64,000 nt of DNA, from positions 62,001-126,000 of the forward strand of contig JAPMXV010000043.1 of NCBI GenBank assembly GCA_026936335.1, written 5' to 3'. A model generated the notes under the pieces. The model saw only the letters and a list, made by a program, of their open reading frames with translations, did not search any database and was not told the DNA's origin. The stretch is from Mantamonas sphyraenae. Taxonomy: Eukaryota > CRuMs > Mantamonadidae. Below are positions 9,601 through 18,630 of this stretch, one piece after another (positions within the stretch are counted from its first letter, which is position 1; the number at the start of each line of letters is the position of its first letter). The position numbers and the translations under genes were made by a program.

Positions 9601-9842
9601 GATGCCTTTGGGTTGACACGCAGGTACCTCCGCGAAAACCCAGGCAGGGTGTCGAGCTCAAGATCAAGATCTTCGGCGAGTTCCAGGTGAATCCGCCAGT
9701 AGTGTACCCCCTGGATTGTCTCGACGTGGTCAAGGTCGGCTACGGCAGATTTAACACGTGGGACACCACGCATGGTCCGTGCCAAGCTGTGCAGCTTTCG
9801 CCGCCTTTGTCGCGATGGCTTGACGTTTTGCAATAACACCAT
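3606..9842 (-). CDS. PIN/XPG-like nuclease fused to Fanzor (TnpB-like) RuvC nuclease
   Basis: A single uninterrupted 2,078-residue frame from MVLLQNVKPS. Residues ~186-425 resemble the catalytic core of XPG/FEN/EXO1 flap nucleases: IHIAWDMGYR (D193), IGVYVDS (D285) with EPKR after it, then SADATIAS (D385) and VVVGEDSDLYYLL (E406, D407, D409), matching the family EADA and TEDSD motifs. The first Glu of EADA is Ser. The middle (~520-1750) is unrecognised, with acidic runs, a basic RRGRRRGGKRHRHGDRRKRK stretch and a coiled coil. Residues ~1850-2078 match Fanzor: RuvC-I LVDPGSF (D1852), RuvC-II LEVNEHLTS (E1979), a Cys-poor zinc-ribbon-like insert, and RuvC-III DRDENAALNI (D2049). All three RuvC acids are present, so RNA-guided DNA cleavage is plausible. 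No terminal inverted repeats were seen, so this may be a domesticated copy. I know of no named family with this fusion. Confidence 0.72.
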   Translation of the reverse strand: MVLLQNVKPSRQRRRKLHSLARTMRGVPRVKSAVADLDHVETIQGVHYWRIHLELAEDLDLELDTLPGFSRRYLRVNPKASKTQLRDDVMKKSKSVKTTSLVEAVVGGLALASAQDMEEEDNDESADEDNDESADEEAVVDDHMDVEDNEVEAGVSEDNMVLIDIGDQGEEAQPRLVNGTPTTTIKTIHIAWDMGYRCECMRAGWQPHQLQKILCFSEDPPTQLTHASLLANTDYADHLFTSSRTEAIRAKCKAAARRMAREVAEFESQLSLPDSVVVSIGVYVDSHASMFEDEYEPKRIPHLWDAVQRMCDAAAGGKKVRLMRPSLTTPAPHQLTPPPPDPWMQMPMRKDDVYDILAEELATEFASVKLSIAVTIHHTQGQSADATIASEYSKYTKDDLMVVVGEDSDLYYLLPHADAKLAVYNPGLELTTLTDEDARAVAARTALYARRGDICSSWLALPLSLARKAAETDQVLDAATLRSNPQEFFLSFLALRTPGTYTYLDDHVADAEEEDWQLWSRRLERAADQLGVLVADEEDEGDEEDVMVLEMDGERAVEEIEVEMGGEVEIEQEVMVLDDAGSASSTEDKLREVKEKEWVALWNIIQPLKASSKQLKHVVKARVNFGPMVRLKDLKLAADHVASKVSTYTLLVHDDDLLIRDNLGNIHVDGNLWRMFEKKVFVVLRQPGGRRGRRRGGKRHRHGDRRKRKVKVKNLHSTSLETFRMLTTETPSDTPSDMHGMVTTEGCAGDHMDSEESDSTHVAHFFVGDDETAGDDERLLAQGNAHDCSPQHVQDIVNSLSDHPIYGQMALRITLESSSHPEVLEFQVVHVEVLGFGFDGVKVRVDDREYLVPYELAYDSLAEASMARNGTSLEPWWCSEGVLVGDRLVLKPSFVEGATHNVCLSTARLGTRVPGLVWNRDDDASVLSILVGDGDRMVVLPVAEQMPLYTSVDVQVTTEPRAGGCPGLRVFRQHFPDAVARSLATQGVVNNGDTIMLHMNAKGKWSLAPEGLSPSVEIKVIGEPPAADTQADADAVVVYVDGEGTAHVVFAEDVGVYVASNVEELAGNQGTGTVVDVVHNHAVLDCNFGGKHAFAIGGKAEIGDNVDVLGVSVVEGWLVVELGDDTHSVPVVTEGAKLSVYGRPGTTDEEKLMTGVAHAICRRAQSGHRQEVVDEVTNKQAWTRDIEQQKAVAQAEEARDVLDKHIPVSTLSQLSLSEDELAAGQRDFLATPTGPQFADKASFGFELSPHTLTLPKKARSMAPQRLAVLQAYAERSNAILRCMNELLVFSLRHSCVDEHDGDSGKRKRAQRRASANSTSHFENSDEDSDGWDVAATDTEEDEYVPDEEDDEEDDDDVIVAEVITELDTGNWYEAKDRIEALAKQLACLLCDTDTDNSFLVLRKGESDTWLRQPHEFVLCVRRIQRQDHVLCDLRKLHHQHEPVGSLLSTCARYHQQLTVSFMGDLQGYCTRFQQHSALAQLFADVKGLRRMTVVEILSDILDKDAYVVNKALRNNQVTMQRAEELEAATVKIRKAELQQRLQEERLLLNSALLGDKDEGEDQPCDSATLLRVATALRNGEVTGLPDTARSLTAAVHISPTMQHILIARTSWNDNDPEMQQAQKRLRGIKRVDDAHKALTEWEEKPQTLSDLIARYKQYDVFGDEVQKGEEKTWVPAMCLLLAPQLAHLAKRQLATITGTLTMCGPVIKVLRWHRKDVVQQINGFWHSLGKHSTYSALELLQPESRSAAYALVNKGGQMTALTAFLCIKRLAHLVGKRAAAKLVVDSLDATDADNLTAEEWLRRVEDSGVTLPNRGDEARGKVHYARLRAPLNAEEAHQTRIALMNLNLALVDPGSFKHHVMVLQLDSMCKYESDGLHRVGRYWRVPTLPHHKRREEEHTGSAQRHTMQQGEMDGELDKVHRTWKHRDTDQLLANCRRSLGRERQVMFIVGQATWSGNNGGFRGMVKELARHTLVLEVNEHLTSQQHSVCGQQTSYVPEMGSFKPHGRTKRCTCAAMGVQAPFRSMGGLMRDALATFAATQDSGRCMDRDENAALNIGLVGLSYCLIGVRPAYLQRKGQ

Positions 9843-10602
9843 GTTTTGGGTTGTACGAGGTGGAGGGTGTCAATGAAGAGGCAGATCAGACGTGAGACGT
9901 GGTAGGCGTGTGAGGAAGTGGTCAAACCCCCGTGTGTGCCTCGATTGGCCTGGATGAGCATCATCTAACGAAAGCTACACAATCATCCCGGATCCCAGTT
10001 GCTCCAGTGCTGTGTTTCCCCGGTGGAATACTCGTAAACTGTTGATGGGCTCTTACTTGTGCACAGCAACATTTAGTTGGCGGTGCACGTTTGTTTGTCC
10101 CTGTACATCGTTTTGTTGGGAGACACAGATCGGTTCCGTTTCGCAGCGCACATGCACCCCTGCGCAAGGCAATTCAAGGTGTGAAGCTGCCACATACGAT
10201 GTTGGAGCTAGTCCCAAGCCACAGTCGCGGAGCAGACGACAACCAAACGACCAGAAAACTTTGGGCGACAACCAGCTGCACCGAATTATGTCCTGCAGCG
10301 ACCATACACGGGGCCCGGCATTCCTTGCAACTCTTCAGCGTGTTTTCTGGATCGCCAAGCATCAAGGATCGAGACATGTCGGACTGTGAAAACATGCTGA
10401 TGGGTTTTCTGACCTGAGTGCACAGCAGATCTCGCCCAGTGGCGCCCAAAAGGGTCAATGACAAGGGCAACATCAACCAATTGCCAGTCATGGCATAGAA
10501 TCGGACAACGCACTTCATTGGACGACGTATGGATCCAATCCAGGACCAGGCTGCAGAGGGCGCGCGCATTTGCAAACCCCTGTATGACCAAATGAACCCT
10601 AA
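9843..10602. other. Gene-free spacer, no feature recognised
   Basis: 760 bp between the start of the Fanzor gene and the stop (TAG) of the RasGAP-LRR gene, both on the minus strand. It should hold the Fanzor promoter and the RasGAP-LRR 3' end. I see only short frames with no domain, no tRNA, no inverted-repeat partner to the far flank and no extended repeat. It is the longest gene-free stretch in a very compact region, so an eroded gene or transposon end is possible but not shown. Confidence 0.5.
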
Positions 10603-13600
10603 CTACCCGAATCCAAAGTCCAGGTTGCCCAGATCCGCCCCTCCCTTCTGCCTTCGCTTCGCCCGTTGCCGCGCTCGCTCTCGTGCGTTTGGCCGCTCCT
10701 TGGATGGTGACGATCCCGCGCCAGTGCCCAACGCACCTAGGGAAGAGAGCACCGAGTCAAACTCGCTGTCCCGTTTGCTTTTGCGTGCCTCCTCTGCAGA
10801 GGGTCCCGCTGTGCTTCCGCCCAGACTGGACAACGTGTCGTCCAACGCACTGCTCAAAGCGTCCAATTCGTCCACACCGCCACTGTTGCTGCTGCTTGTG
10901 CTTTGGACTGTCGGTGCTGCTGTGGAGCTCTCCAGCGATTCCAGCTGTCCAAACGCCAGGTTTACACTGTCCATCGTTTCGCTTGTGTCCGCTTTTGTCT
11001 GCTGCATGCTCAACAACGAGTCCAGTTCACCCACGGACGAGCTCACCATAGCACTTGCACTCGATGTGCTTCTGCTGTTCCCGCTCTCCTCCGCAGAGTC
11101 GTCACTGCTCGCATTTGTCCCTCCAATCTCCAGCAGCGCATCCAGTTCGCTGTTTCGCGACTTTGGCATGCCCATGTTTGGCGACTGTGCCGTTGTGCTC
11201 GTTGTGCTCGTTGTGCTCGTTGTGCTCCCGGCCAACAGTGCATCCAATTCCGATCCAGCCGTGCTTCGCTTTGGCGCTTGCGCACCGGGGGTCATTGGCG
11301 ACGCCGCTTCCGCCCCAACCTCGGCTTGCACCTTTGCCTGCTTTTCCTTTCCCATCGTCACGCCTACACCCACTCCCGTTGTCTTTTTCAGCGCCTCAAT
11401 CGTCTCAAGCAGCTTCCCATCCTGTGTCAGCGATGTCAGGGCCAACACAAACCTCTCGGCCTTTTCCGGACCAGAGCTACTTGCGTGAAACAGCCGCGTG
11501 AGCGACTCCACCATTTCTCCACTCAGTGTCTTGCCTCCCTGTGCTATCGACGCAACGCGTTTGTCCAGAGCACGCAGCTTCTCTGCGTTCGAGTATGCCA
11601 TCTTGCTGGCAAGGGCTTCCACTGCGTCCTCGTCGCTTCCACCGCCTTCTCCTCCATGTGCGTTGATGCTTGTTTCTCCTCCGGTGCCCGAGCCCATCTC
11701 TGCTTTCAGAGCCTCCACTTCATCCACGTCCAGTTCACTGCGCTGCAGCTCGTACTGCGCTGCACTGGCAATCCGCTGCAGGTTGCGCACCGTTCCCTGT
11801 ACCTTGCTTGCGTCCTTGATGCTGCCCAGAGTCTTGACAAACCGCCCCAGCGCCGTTTTGCCCTTGTCGCTGTAGTTTTCCTTCACCAGCACGTACTGCA
11901 ACCCAGTCAGCAGGTTCCCCAGCGTTTCCGCCCGTTCTTCCGACTCTGCAAACTCGCTTTGCACCAGTCGAACCAATGCGCGAAGCATCTCTTGCTCTTC
12001 GCTGCTCAGATACGCAGCCAACCACTTTTCTGCCTCACGTAGGGCCACAGACTGCGGATCCAGACCCTGGGTCGCATCCTGCACCGCCGATTCATCTGCC
12101 TTGCTTTTCATGCTCGCCCCCATCTGTCGGATAGTCTTCAGCAGCTTTTCGTCATCCTCCATCCTGCTCAAAACCACAAGCAGCCGCGTCATTTGCTCCC
12201 TGCTCTCCATCGACCCGTTGCTGCGCTCCGCCACGTCCAACAGTCCACCAAACAGGTACTCCTGCAGCTTCACCAGTTCGTCACCGTCGTTGTCGCTCAA
12301 GGAAAACAGCCGCTTTTGCATGGTCGCGACAGCCAGCTTCCCTTCACTGGAGGTCGCCAGATCTCGCACCCGCTTCTCTCTGCCCACAAGGTTCTCCTCC
12401 CCTTCCGTTGTCGTCCGCTGAACCTCTGTCTCTGCCGCCCCCGATCCTGCCCTTGAACTTCCCTGCATGCTCATCTGCGAGGGCGACGCCAAAGCGGCTG
12501 CCGACAACGAGGTGCCGCTCGACACACTCGATTGACCCACCTTCCAGTCTCCACTTTGCAGTACGTCCGGTACAGCTACACCTTTGCCCAAACGTGTCAC
12601 TGCATCAAGCATCTTTTCGTCGTTCGACGTCCCGGCCAGCGCCAGCACAAGCCTCGACGCAATTGCTCCTTGCATAGACTCCACTCCGCGAGCCACACAC
12701 GCCTCCCAATACGCCAGAATCTGTGACTCGCCGCCACTCAGCATCTCCAGCCGTGGTTGCACAGTCATGTTCCATGCATCCTGCGATTCCGGTGTCAATT
12801 CTTCCAGCCAAGCTCTGTCGTTGACTGACGCGGCTTCGGACGCAGCTGAAGCCTCGCTCGCCACCGCTTCAGCAGATACCACCTCGCGGGCCTTGCGTGT
12901 GTTCAGATGCGCCTCGTACGCAGAGACGCCACCGCTGCCTTCCCCCATACGCTGCACAGTCTCAGCCAGCTTCGGCCCACTTTGGCTGCTCAGCAGCATC
13001 ACTACCTTGCGCACGTTTTCTTTGGCTGTGTCGTTGTACTGGTCCTTTTCGAGCAGAGCCTTGCACATGTGGCACACCATAAACACCAGCCGATCGCCCT
13101 GTGCCTCCCCGTGTTCCTTTGCCGCCAGTGCTTCCAGTTTGCTGCGCAAGTCCTGCCACACTGCACGCTGTTCAGCAGTCACCGATGTCACCACCATACT
13201 GTCATCCACGTCAACTCCATGCGCGTTGCTACTCGGCTCTTCCGTTGTCGTGCTCTCTACTGCACTCTTGGCCTTCTTGCCGCCCTTGCCCAGCACGCCA
13301 AAGTCTTTCATCATCAGCAGGTGCTGCTCGTGTCCACGCATGGACATCATGAACTTGAGAAGCTTCCGATCTCCGGCCTTGTACATGGCAATCACGAGCT
13401 CGTTTGCCTTCTCTCCCTGGTTTTCACGTGCCAGCAAAGTGATCATGGAGTACACCTCAAAGCGCAACGAGTTGCGTGCCTTCAACGCTTCTCGCTCCCC
13501 AACCACCGAGCTGTTCTCCTCTTCGTCAAACTCAAACTCGTACAGCCGTTGGTTCAACTTGTTGAACTTTCCCCGCGCCTCCTTGCTCAGGTATTTGCGG

Positions 13601-16600
13601 CAGGCCAGCTCCAAATTGTTCACCTGCGAGATGTCATCCAAAGTTGCCACGTACCCGTTTGCACTGGCCGTCTCCCAGTCGATTGGCTGAGCCCCGCTCC
13701 CCACAAACGACGTTTGTCCGCTCTTGGTCTCTCCCCTCTGGTTCTGGTTGGCCCAGGGCACACTCGACGAGCTTGCGCTGCTGCTTCCACTGCCTGTATC
13801 CGACGCCCATGGGACACTCGACGCAGCCTCATTGCTACTTCCGCCGGAGCCCGGGCTCACGCTGGATTCGGCATACCTGTCTGCAATGCTGGGGATGCGA
13901 TAGTGAGCCCCGTCTTCCTGCATTCGTGTCAACAGCGTGTGAAGCATCGACTTGTCGTCTCCCCCTGCGTGGGCAGCTAGCATGCGCACGAAATTGCGCA
14001 CTCTCTGCACCTCCGTCTCACTGTCGTTCTCCCTGTCCAGCACCGCCGCAAGCGTACCACTGAACGCTTTGCGCATCCTCAAACGTCCTACGATTGTTTG
14101 CGTCTCGTTGCTGGCGTTGGGGATGCTCATTGTGTTCAACGCGTTGAACACCTTGTAGAATGAAGGTCGCGTCCCTGCGTCCAGCACTCCCTTTACACGA
14201 TCCTCGTATGCCAGAATCTCCTCTGCATCCTTGGGGACGTAGTCTGACGTGACGTCGTCCTCCACCGTACCGATCATCCCTCCAAACAAGCTCATGCCAC
14301 TGGTGCTGCTGCTGCTGCTGCTACCACTACTGCTGCTCACCTTGACCGACCCCAACACGTCCGTGCTCTCCGTGTCAAACCCAAATCCGAGGTCTGCGAA
14401 TGCTGCAGGCGAGCTGCTCCCTGCACTGCTTGTCTGCGGCGACGCAGGCGTACCGAACGTCTCCACGTTTGCAAACCCGACATCACCCGCGGAACTGGAG
14501 GTCCCTGCCAGCGACCCAGACCCATTCGAGCTGCGCATGCTCTCCACTTCCTCGGGGATCTCGGTCACTGTTGCGGTGCGCGACTTGACCTTTAGCTTTT
14601 CTGCGCGACAATACTTCACCACTGCCACTGCGCCCATGGCAGCAATGCGAGGCGGTGGGAATTCCATGTTGTCGTTATCGAACACCACCAGTTGCGTCAA
14701 GTCTAGGAGATTGCCCACAGACAAGGGCAAACGCCGGAGATCGTTCGAGCGCAGATTGAGCAGTTCCAGCTCCGTCAGCTTGCCAATGCTCCACGGCAGC
14801 TTGGTCAGCTTGTTGTTCGACACAAACAGCTTGCGCAAGAACCTCAGTTCTCCTATTTCCTCCGGCAGTTCCGTCAGCTCGTTGCTATTCAGGTTCAGCA
14901 CTTGGCACACACGTTCAGCATTCCGATTGACTTGGGCAGCGCCTGCAGCGCGTTGGACGAAAGATTCACTTCCTTGAACCTGTTGTTCACCAGTGACCCA
15001 AACAGTTCCTCCGGCAGCGTGGTGATGTTCATCGACGCCAATTCCAAGGCCGTGCGCTCATACTGATACGCTCGCTTCACCACTTTCGCCGTTTCGTGCA
15101 ACACATACTGGTCAGCCTCCTTCTCCGTCACCACCACCGTGCACTGTGTGCGTGGATGTGTGATATGCATGTGTGTCAGCGTCCGCCTTCCTCCCTCTCC
15201 GAGAATGGTCAACTTACAAACGGTGTCAGCATGTCACATTGTCCGACCACAGTGTTGTCTTCCAGTGTCACGCCGTCGACAACCATGCGGTAGAACTGAG
15301 GCCCTGCAGGGGATTCCATGGCCGTGAACAGCAATTGAAGCGCGCCCGCGCACGAAACCTCTTTGGCGACCTCAAAGTGGCCGCGATCGAGGTTGCCTTC
15401 GTTGTAGTACACCTGCTTGTTGAGACGCATGTCTACCTTGAAAGTAAGCCCCGGATATAGCTCGCGCTGCAGGAGACGCAGCTGGTCAGCGGACAGGACT
15501 TCCTTCGCCACCATCTTCTTGTATGCCTTTTGCACACACTGCCGCATGGCTTCAAACGCCGTCAGCTGATCCACTATCTCCTGATAGTCTCCCAGTGCGT
15601 ACGAGCTGCCGTTCTGCATGTCTCCAAACGAGATTTTGCGGCACGTGTGGAACTCCGTCCCTTCACTGTTTGCCGCCATTTCCAACACCTCGTGCATCTT
15701 CTCCTCGTGGGTATCGATAAAGCGGTTGAACCCCTTCATGTAGGGCTCCTTTTCGCCGAAGCGCACGCCGTTGGCCATGTTCTGTAGGATCTTGGCGACC
15801 AGGATCAACACCCGACGCGACTCCTCGTTCGGCATCGTGGCCACAATCTTGAAGCCATCCGGCGAAACGATGGCTGGACAGATGAAGCGCAGGAACACAA
15901 AGCCAGCCACGGCAATGTGCGACGCCTCCTCGCCAAACTTGTCTGTCACCGCGTCTCGCATCACCCTGCAAATGAACTTCATCGAATCGGGCATGTTTTC
16001 GATGCTATTGTACACTGTGTCGAAAAATTGCTTGACGACCAAGTACACATGGTGCGCATTCTCCACGGCCGCCTCTTCGCTTCCAGCCTTGCTAGGGTCC
16101 ACCTCGTAGTCGTTTGGGTCCAACAACACCTCGGCAATCGTCAACTCCAACATGCGCTGCAGAAACGACTTGCCCACCATGTTGGCATACGCAGCCATGA
16201 GTTTAGTCGCCACCGAGTTGGTTCGAAACAGCACGCTTGCCTTGCTCGTGCGCGAGACCTCCAAACGGATACGCTCACAGATCAGGGGCACCACGCCGCC
16301 GTTCATCTGCAGAAACACAGCCACCGCCTGGCACATGCCATCCAATCCACTCACATCGATGTGTTCCATCGCATGCATGAGAAGCTCGTAGTCGCTTTTG
16401 AACTCCTCGCCCAAGCGCTGCACCTTTAGAAACTCGCTTGTCGCTTTGCCGATGTCCGGCTTGGGCATCAGCGTGACCTTTTGCATGGGGCGCAACAACG
16501 TCTTCTTCAGAGGCATGTGCACGTCATCCAGGAAAACAGTGCGCTCTGCCTTTACGTCGTATGTGCGCACGCGCACATTCTCGGGATCCTCGTGCAGCCG

Positions 16601-18008
16601 CGCGAGCACACAGATGTCTCCCACGACCTCCTCCACAGTCGCAGACGTGCTCACCAACACGCTGATGGGTTTCCCTGCATACTCGGGGAAATTGGAAAAG
16701 TACACGTGCAGCTCAATCTCTGGGAAGGCGATCTCCATCAACGCCTCAATGTCTTCTGCCTCCAGCTGCAGCGCCATCTTCTGGAAGCACTTTTTGCAAT
16801 GATCGGCAACAACCTTTGCAATCACAGTGCGGTCTGCGAGTTCCCGCTCGTACACCAGCGCTTCTGTTTGTTTGGACTTGTACAGTTCCTCGTCCGTCAG
16901 CGTCTCGTAGTACAACTCCACGCCGTCGCGGTTCTCCGTCAGCATGTCGTTGAACACCTGCATAAACACCTCTTTGTTGCCAAAGAGCACACCGTTGGCC
17001 AGATTCTGCAGCACCTTGGCCACCAGCATGAGCACACGCGAGGCGTTGCGTGTGCGAGCCACTCCCTCGGGCAGTACTCCGTATCCATCTGGAGACACCA
17101 CCACCGGCGTGAGGTAGCGCAGGAATACAAACCCTGCAATGCACACCGACCACTGCTCGCCAAACTTCACCTCCACTTGCTTGCGGAGGTGCGTGCACAG
17201 TTCCAACATCGGCGCAGGAAGTTCCTCCGCTGTGCGGAACACGGTATCCACAATGTCCTGGGACACCTGGATCAGATGTGCTGCGTTCTCAGCCACATCG
17301 ATGTCTTCCTCGGCCTCCTTGGCCCGCACGGGGTCGATCTGAGTGCAAAGAACGGCGCAGAGAAAAGGCCAAAGGCGAGGTGGTCAGCCCCTCCCGCCAT
17401 CTGTGTGCCGCAGTCCCCGGCCACACGGGACACACACACACGATCAGACAGCACACCTCTTTGTGCGGAATGGCCCTGTGGCTGCGTATGCACCTCCTCT
17501 CACATGTGCTTACCTCGTAGTTGCGCTCATCCTCCAGCATGGACACGAGAATGCCCTGCAGGTTCTTCTTGATGTAGTCGAGGCCGATCAGCTTTACGTA
17601 AGCAGTCATCAGCTTTGTGGCCAGGCTGTTTGTGCGAAACAAAGTGGACGATTGCTTCGTGCGCGCCACCTCCTCGTCAATGAGCTGCTTGATGAACACC
17701 ACAGTGCGACGCTGCGACTCCAGAAGGTCCACAATGTTCACCAGATTCTTGTCCAGCTCGCTCACATCCATATTCTGCAGCAGAGCCTTCAACGCAGGGA
17801 AGCCGTGTCTGTTGAGCATCATTTGATAGATCAAGTCGGTGCGCTTTGCATTCATGTCCATCGCTTTGACTCCTTTCGAGCGTTGCTTGCCTCCACCTCC
17901 CCGGCTCCCGCTGCTGCTTCCGCTGCTGCTGCTTTCCCCTTCGCCGCCTTTCGAAGACGATCCAAACATTTTGGACAGCCGGTTGCCCAGCTTTTGCTTT
18001 CCTGGCAT
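10603..18008 (-). CDS. Tandem RasGAP / ubiquitin-like / leucine-rich-repeat scaffold protein
   Basis: Three exons: 18008-17514, 17338-15218 and 15143-10603, joined at GTAAGC and GTAAGT donors in phase, giving about 2,384 residues. Two RasGAP domains follow each other. Each has the arginine-finger segment (STLFRTNSLATKL; SVLFRTNSVATKL) and the FLR...PAIVSPDG and LVAK(V/I)LQN(L/M)ANGV.FG.KE signatures, so both may be active on Ras-like GTPases. A beta-grasp-like stretch follows each GAP. About five LRRs of the SHOC2/Ras-suppressor type come next (LPEEIGELRFLRKLFVSNN). Then come Ser-rich linkers and seven degenerate helical repeats ending in LVLALAGTSNDEKMLDAVTRL-like helices (about 11,300-14,100). 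The tail has repeated ELDALL/ELDSLL motifs. The frame breaks near 14,909 within an LRR; an extra GT in GTGTGTG explains it exactly. Without correction the protein would stop after the second LRR. Confidence 0.8.
11191..11227. repeat. 9-bp coding minisatellite, four copies
   Basis: Unit GTGCTCGTT on the plus strand repeated four times inside the RasGAP-LRR coding region. On the minus strand it encodes a Thr/Ser run (STTSTTSTT) between two LD-like motifs. The length keeps frame. Confidence 0.85.
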
Positions 18009-18070
18009 GCCAGTGGGGTCTTCTTTTCTTTGTTGGATCGCCTCGCGCACGCAAGCCACGGCAGGATGTG

Positions 18071-18597
18071 TCACAACAGCGTTCCCTCGTCACTGTTGTG
18101 GCCTTCCTTGTCGCCTCCCCATGGCACCTTGACGTCGTCTTCCACCTCGTCATTTGCAACACTGCCGTCCCGACGCTCGCCCTGTACAAACTCGCCGTCA
18201 TGGTCTGGAAACACGCCACCCATCCCGAATGCAAACATTCGCTGCATCATAGTGTGCATATGACGCATGTGTGCCCCCAAATCCAGCTCCATGTCCAACT
18301 GACCCTGCGCACCTTGGCCTTGAACCCTTTCTCCCTCCACGTGTTCTTCCGTCCGCTCCACAACCTCTGGTTCCTTGCCTGCACACATCCGGATCACCTC
18401 CTTCACTCTATGGCAGTCCCTTTTCCCGTCTTCTGTGGTGCATTTTAGGCTGCATGCATGGTCCCTGTCAGTGCTTTCCGTCCGACTTCCCCGCAACCTC
18501 GCCCAGTTCTCGCTCGCCCCATCTTCCACCTCACCTTGAACGAGTCACCACATGGCATTGCAGATCGCTGTTCTTGGCTTCCCTTTCCCGTTTCCAT
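18071..18597 (-). CDS. Twin CX9C (CHCH) protein, probably mitochondrial intermembrane space
   Basis: Two-exon model: 18597-18530 and 18449-18071, 148 residues. Joining the exons gives MPCGDSFKVSLKC, then eight residues, then CHRVKEVIRMC followed by AGKEPEVVE. Each Cys pair is spaced by exactly nine residues, the hallmark of the coiled-coil-helix family oxidised by Mia40/Erv1. A phenylalanine after PCGDS recalls Mia40 and its clients, but no CPC redox motif is visible, so it is more likely a client or assembly factor. The rest is polar, with a His/Met stretch (MRHMHTMMQRMF) and an acidic tail. The donor (AG|GTGGAA) is weaker than an overlapping GTGAGG, but only it keeps frame; the second exon alone has no ATG in good position. 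The first ATG is 33 bp from the ATG of the divergent RING gene. Confidence 0.55.
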
Positions 18598-18630
18598 TCT
18601 GTCTTCTCAATTGCGTTGGTGCTGCCAACG
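18598..18630. promoter_or_regulatory. 33-bp divergent spacer between two start codons
   Basis: The ATG of the CX9C gene (minus, 18597) and the ATG of the SDIR1-like RING gene (plus, 18631) are only 33 bp apart. Core promoter elements and 5'UTRs must be extremely short or overlap the opposite gene. Inferred from gene models; if either start is wrong the spacer is longer. Confidence 0.4.

Noticed and set aside
3416-10602. Terminal inverted repeats bounding the Fanzor gene
   Set aside because: I compared the two flanks by eye and found no convincing pair; a computed self-alignment is needed before calling a transposon.
10590-10610. Telomere-like CCCTAAC motif
   Set aside because: Only about one and a half units, next to a stop codon; not an array.
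18071-18529. Single-exon reading of the CX9C gene from a GTG codon
   Set aside because: Starts without ATG and lacks the first CX9C pair; the two-exon model explains both.
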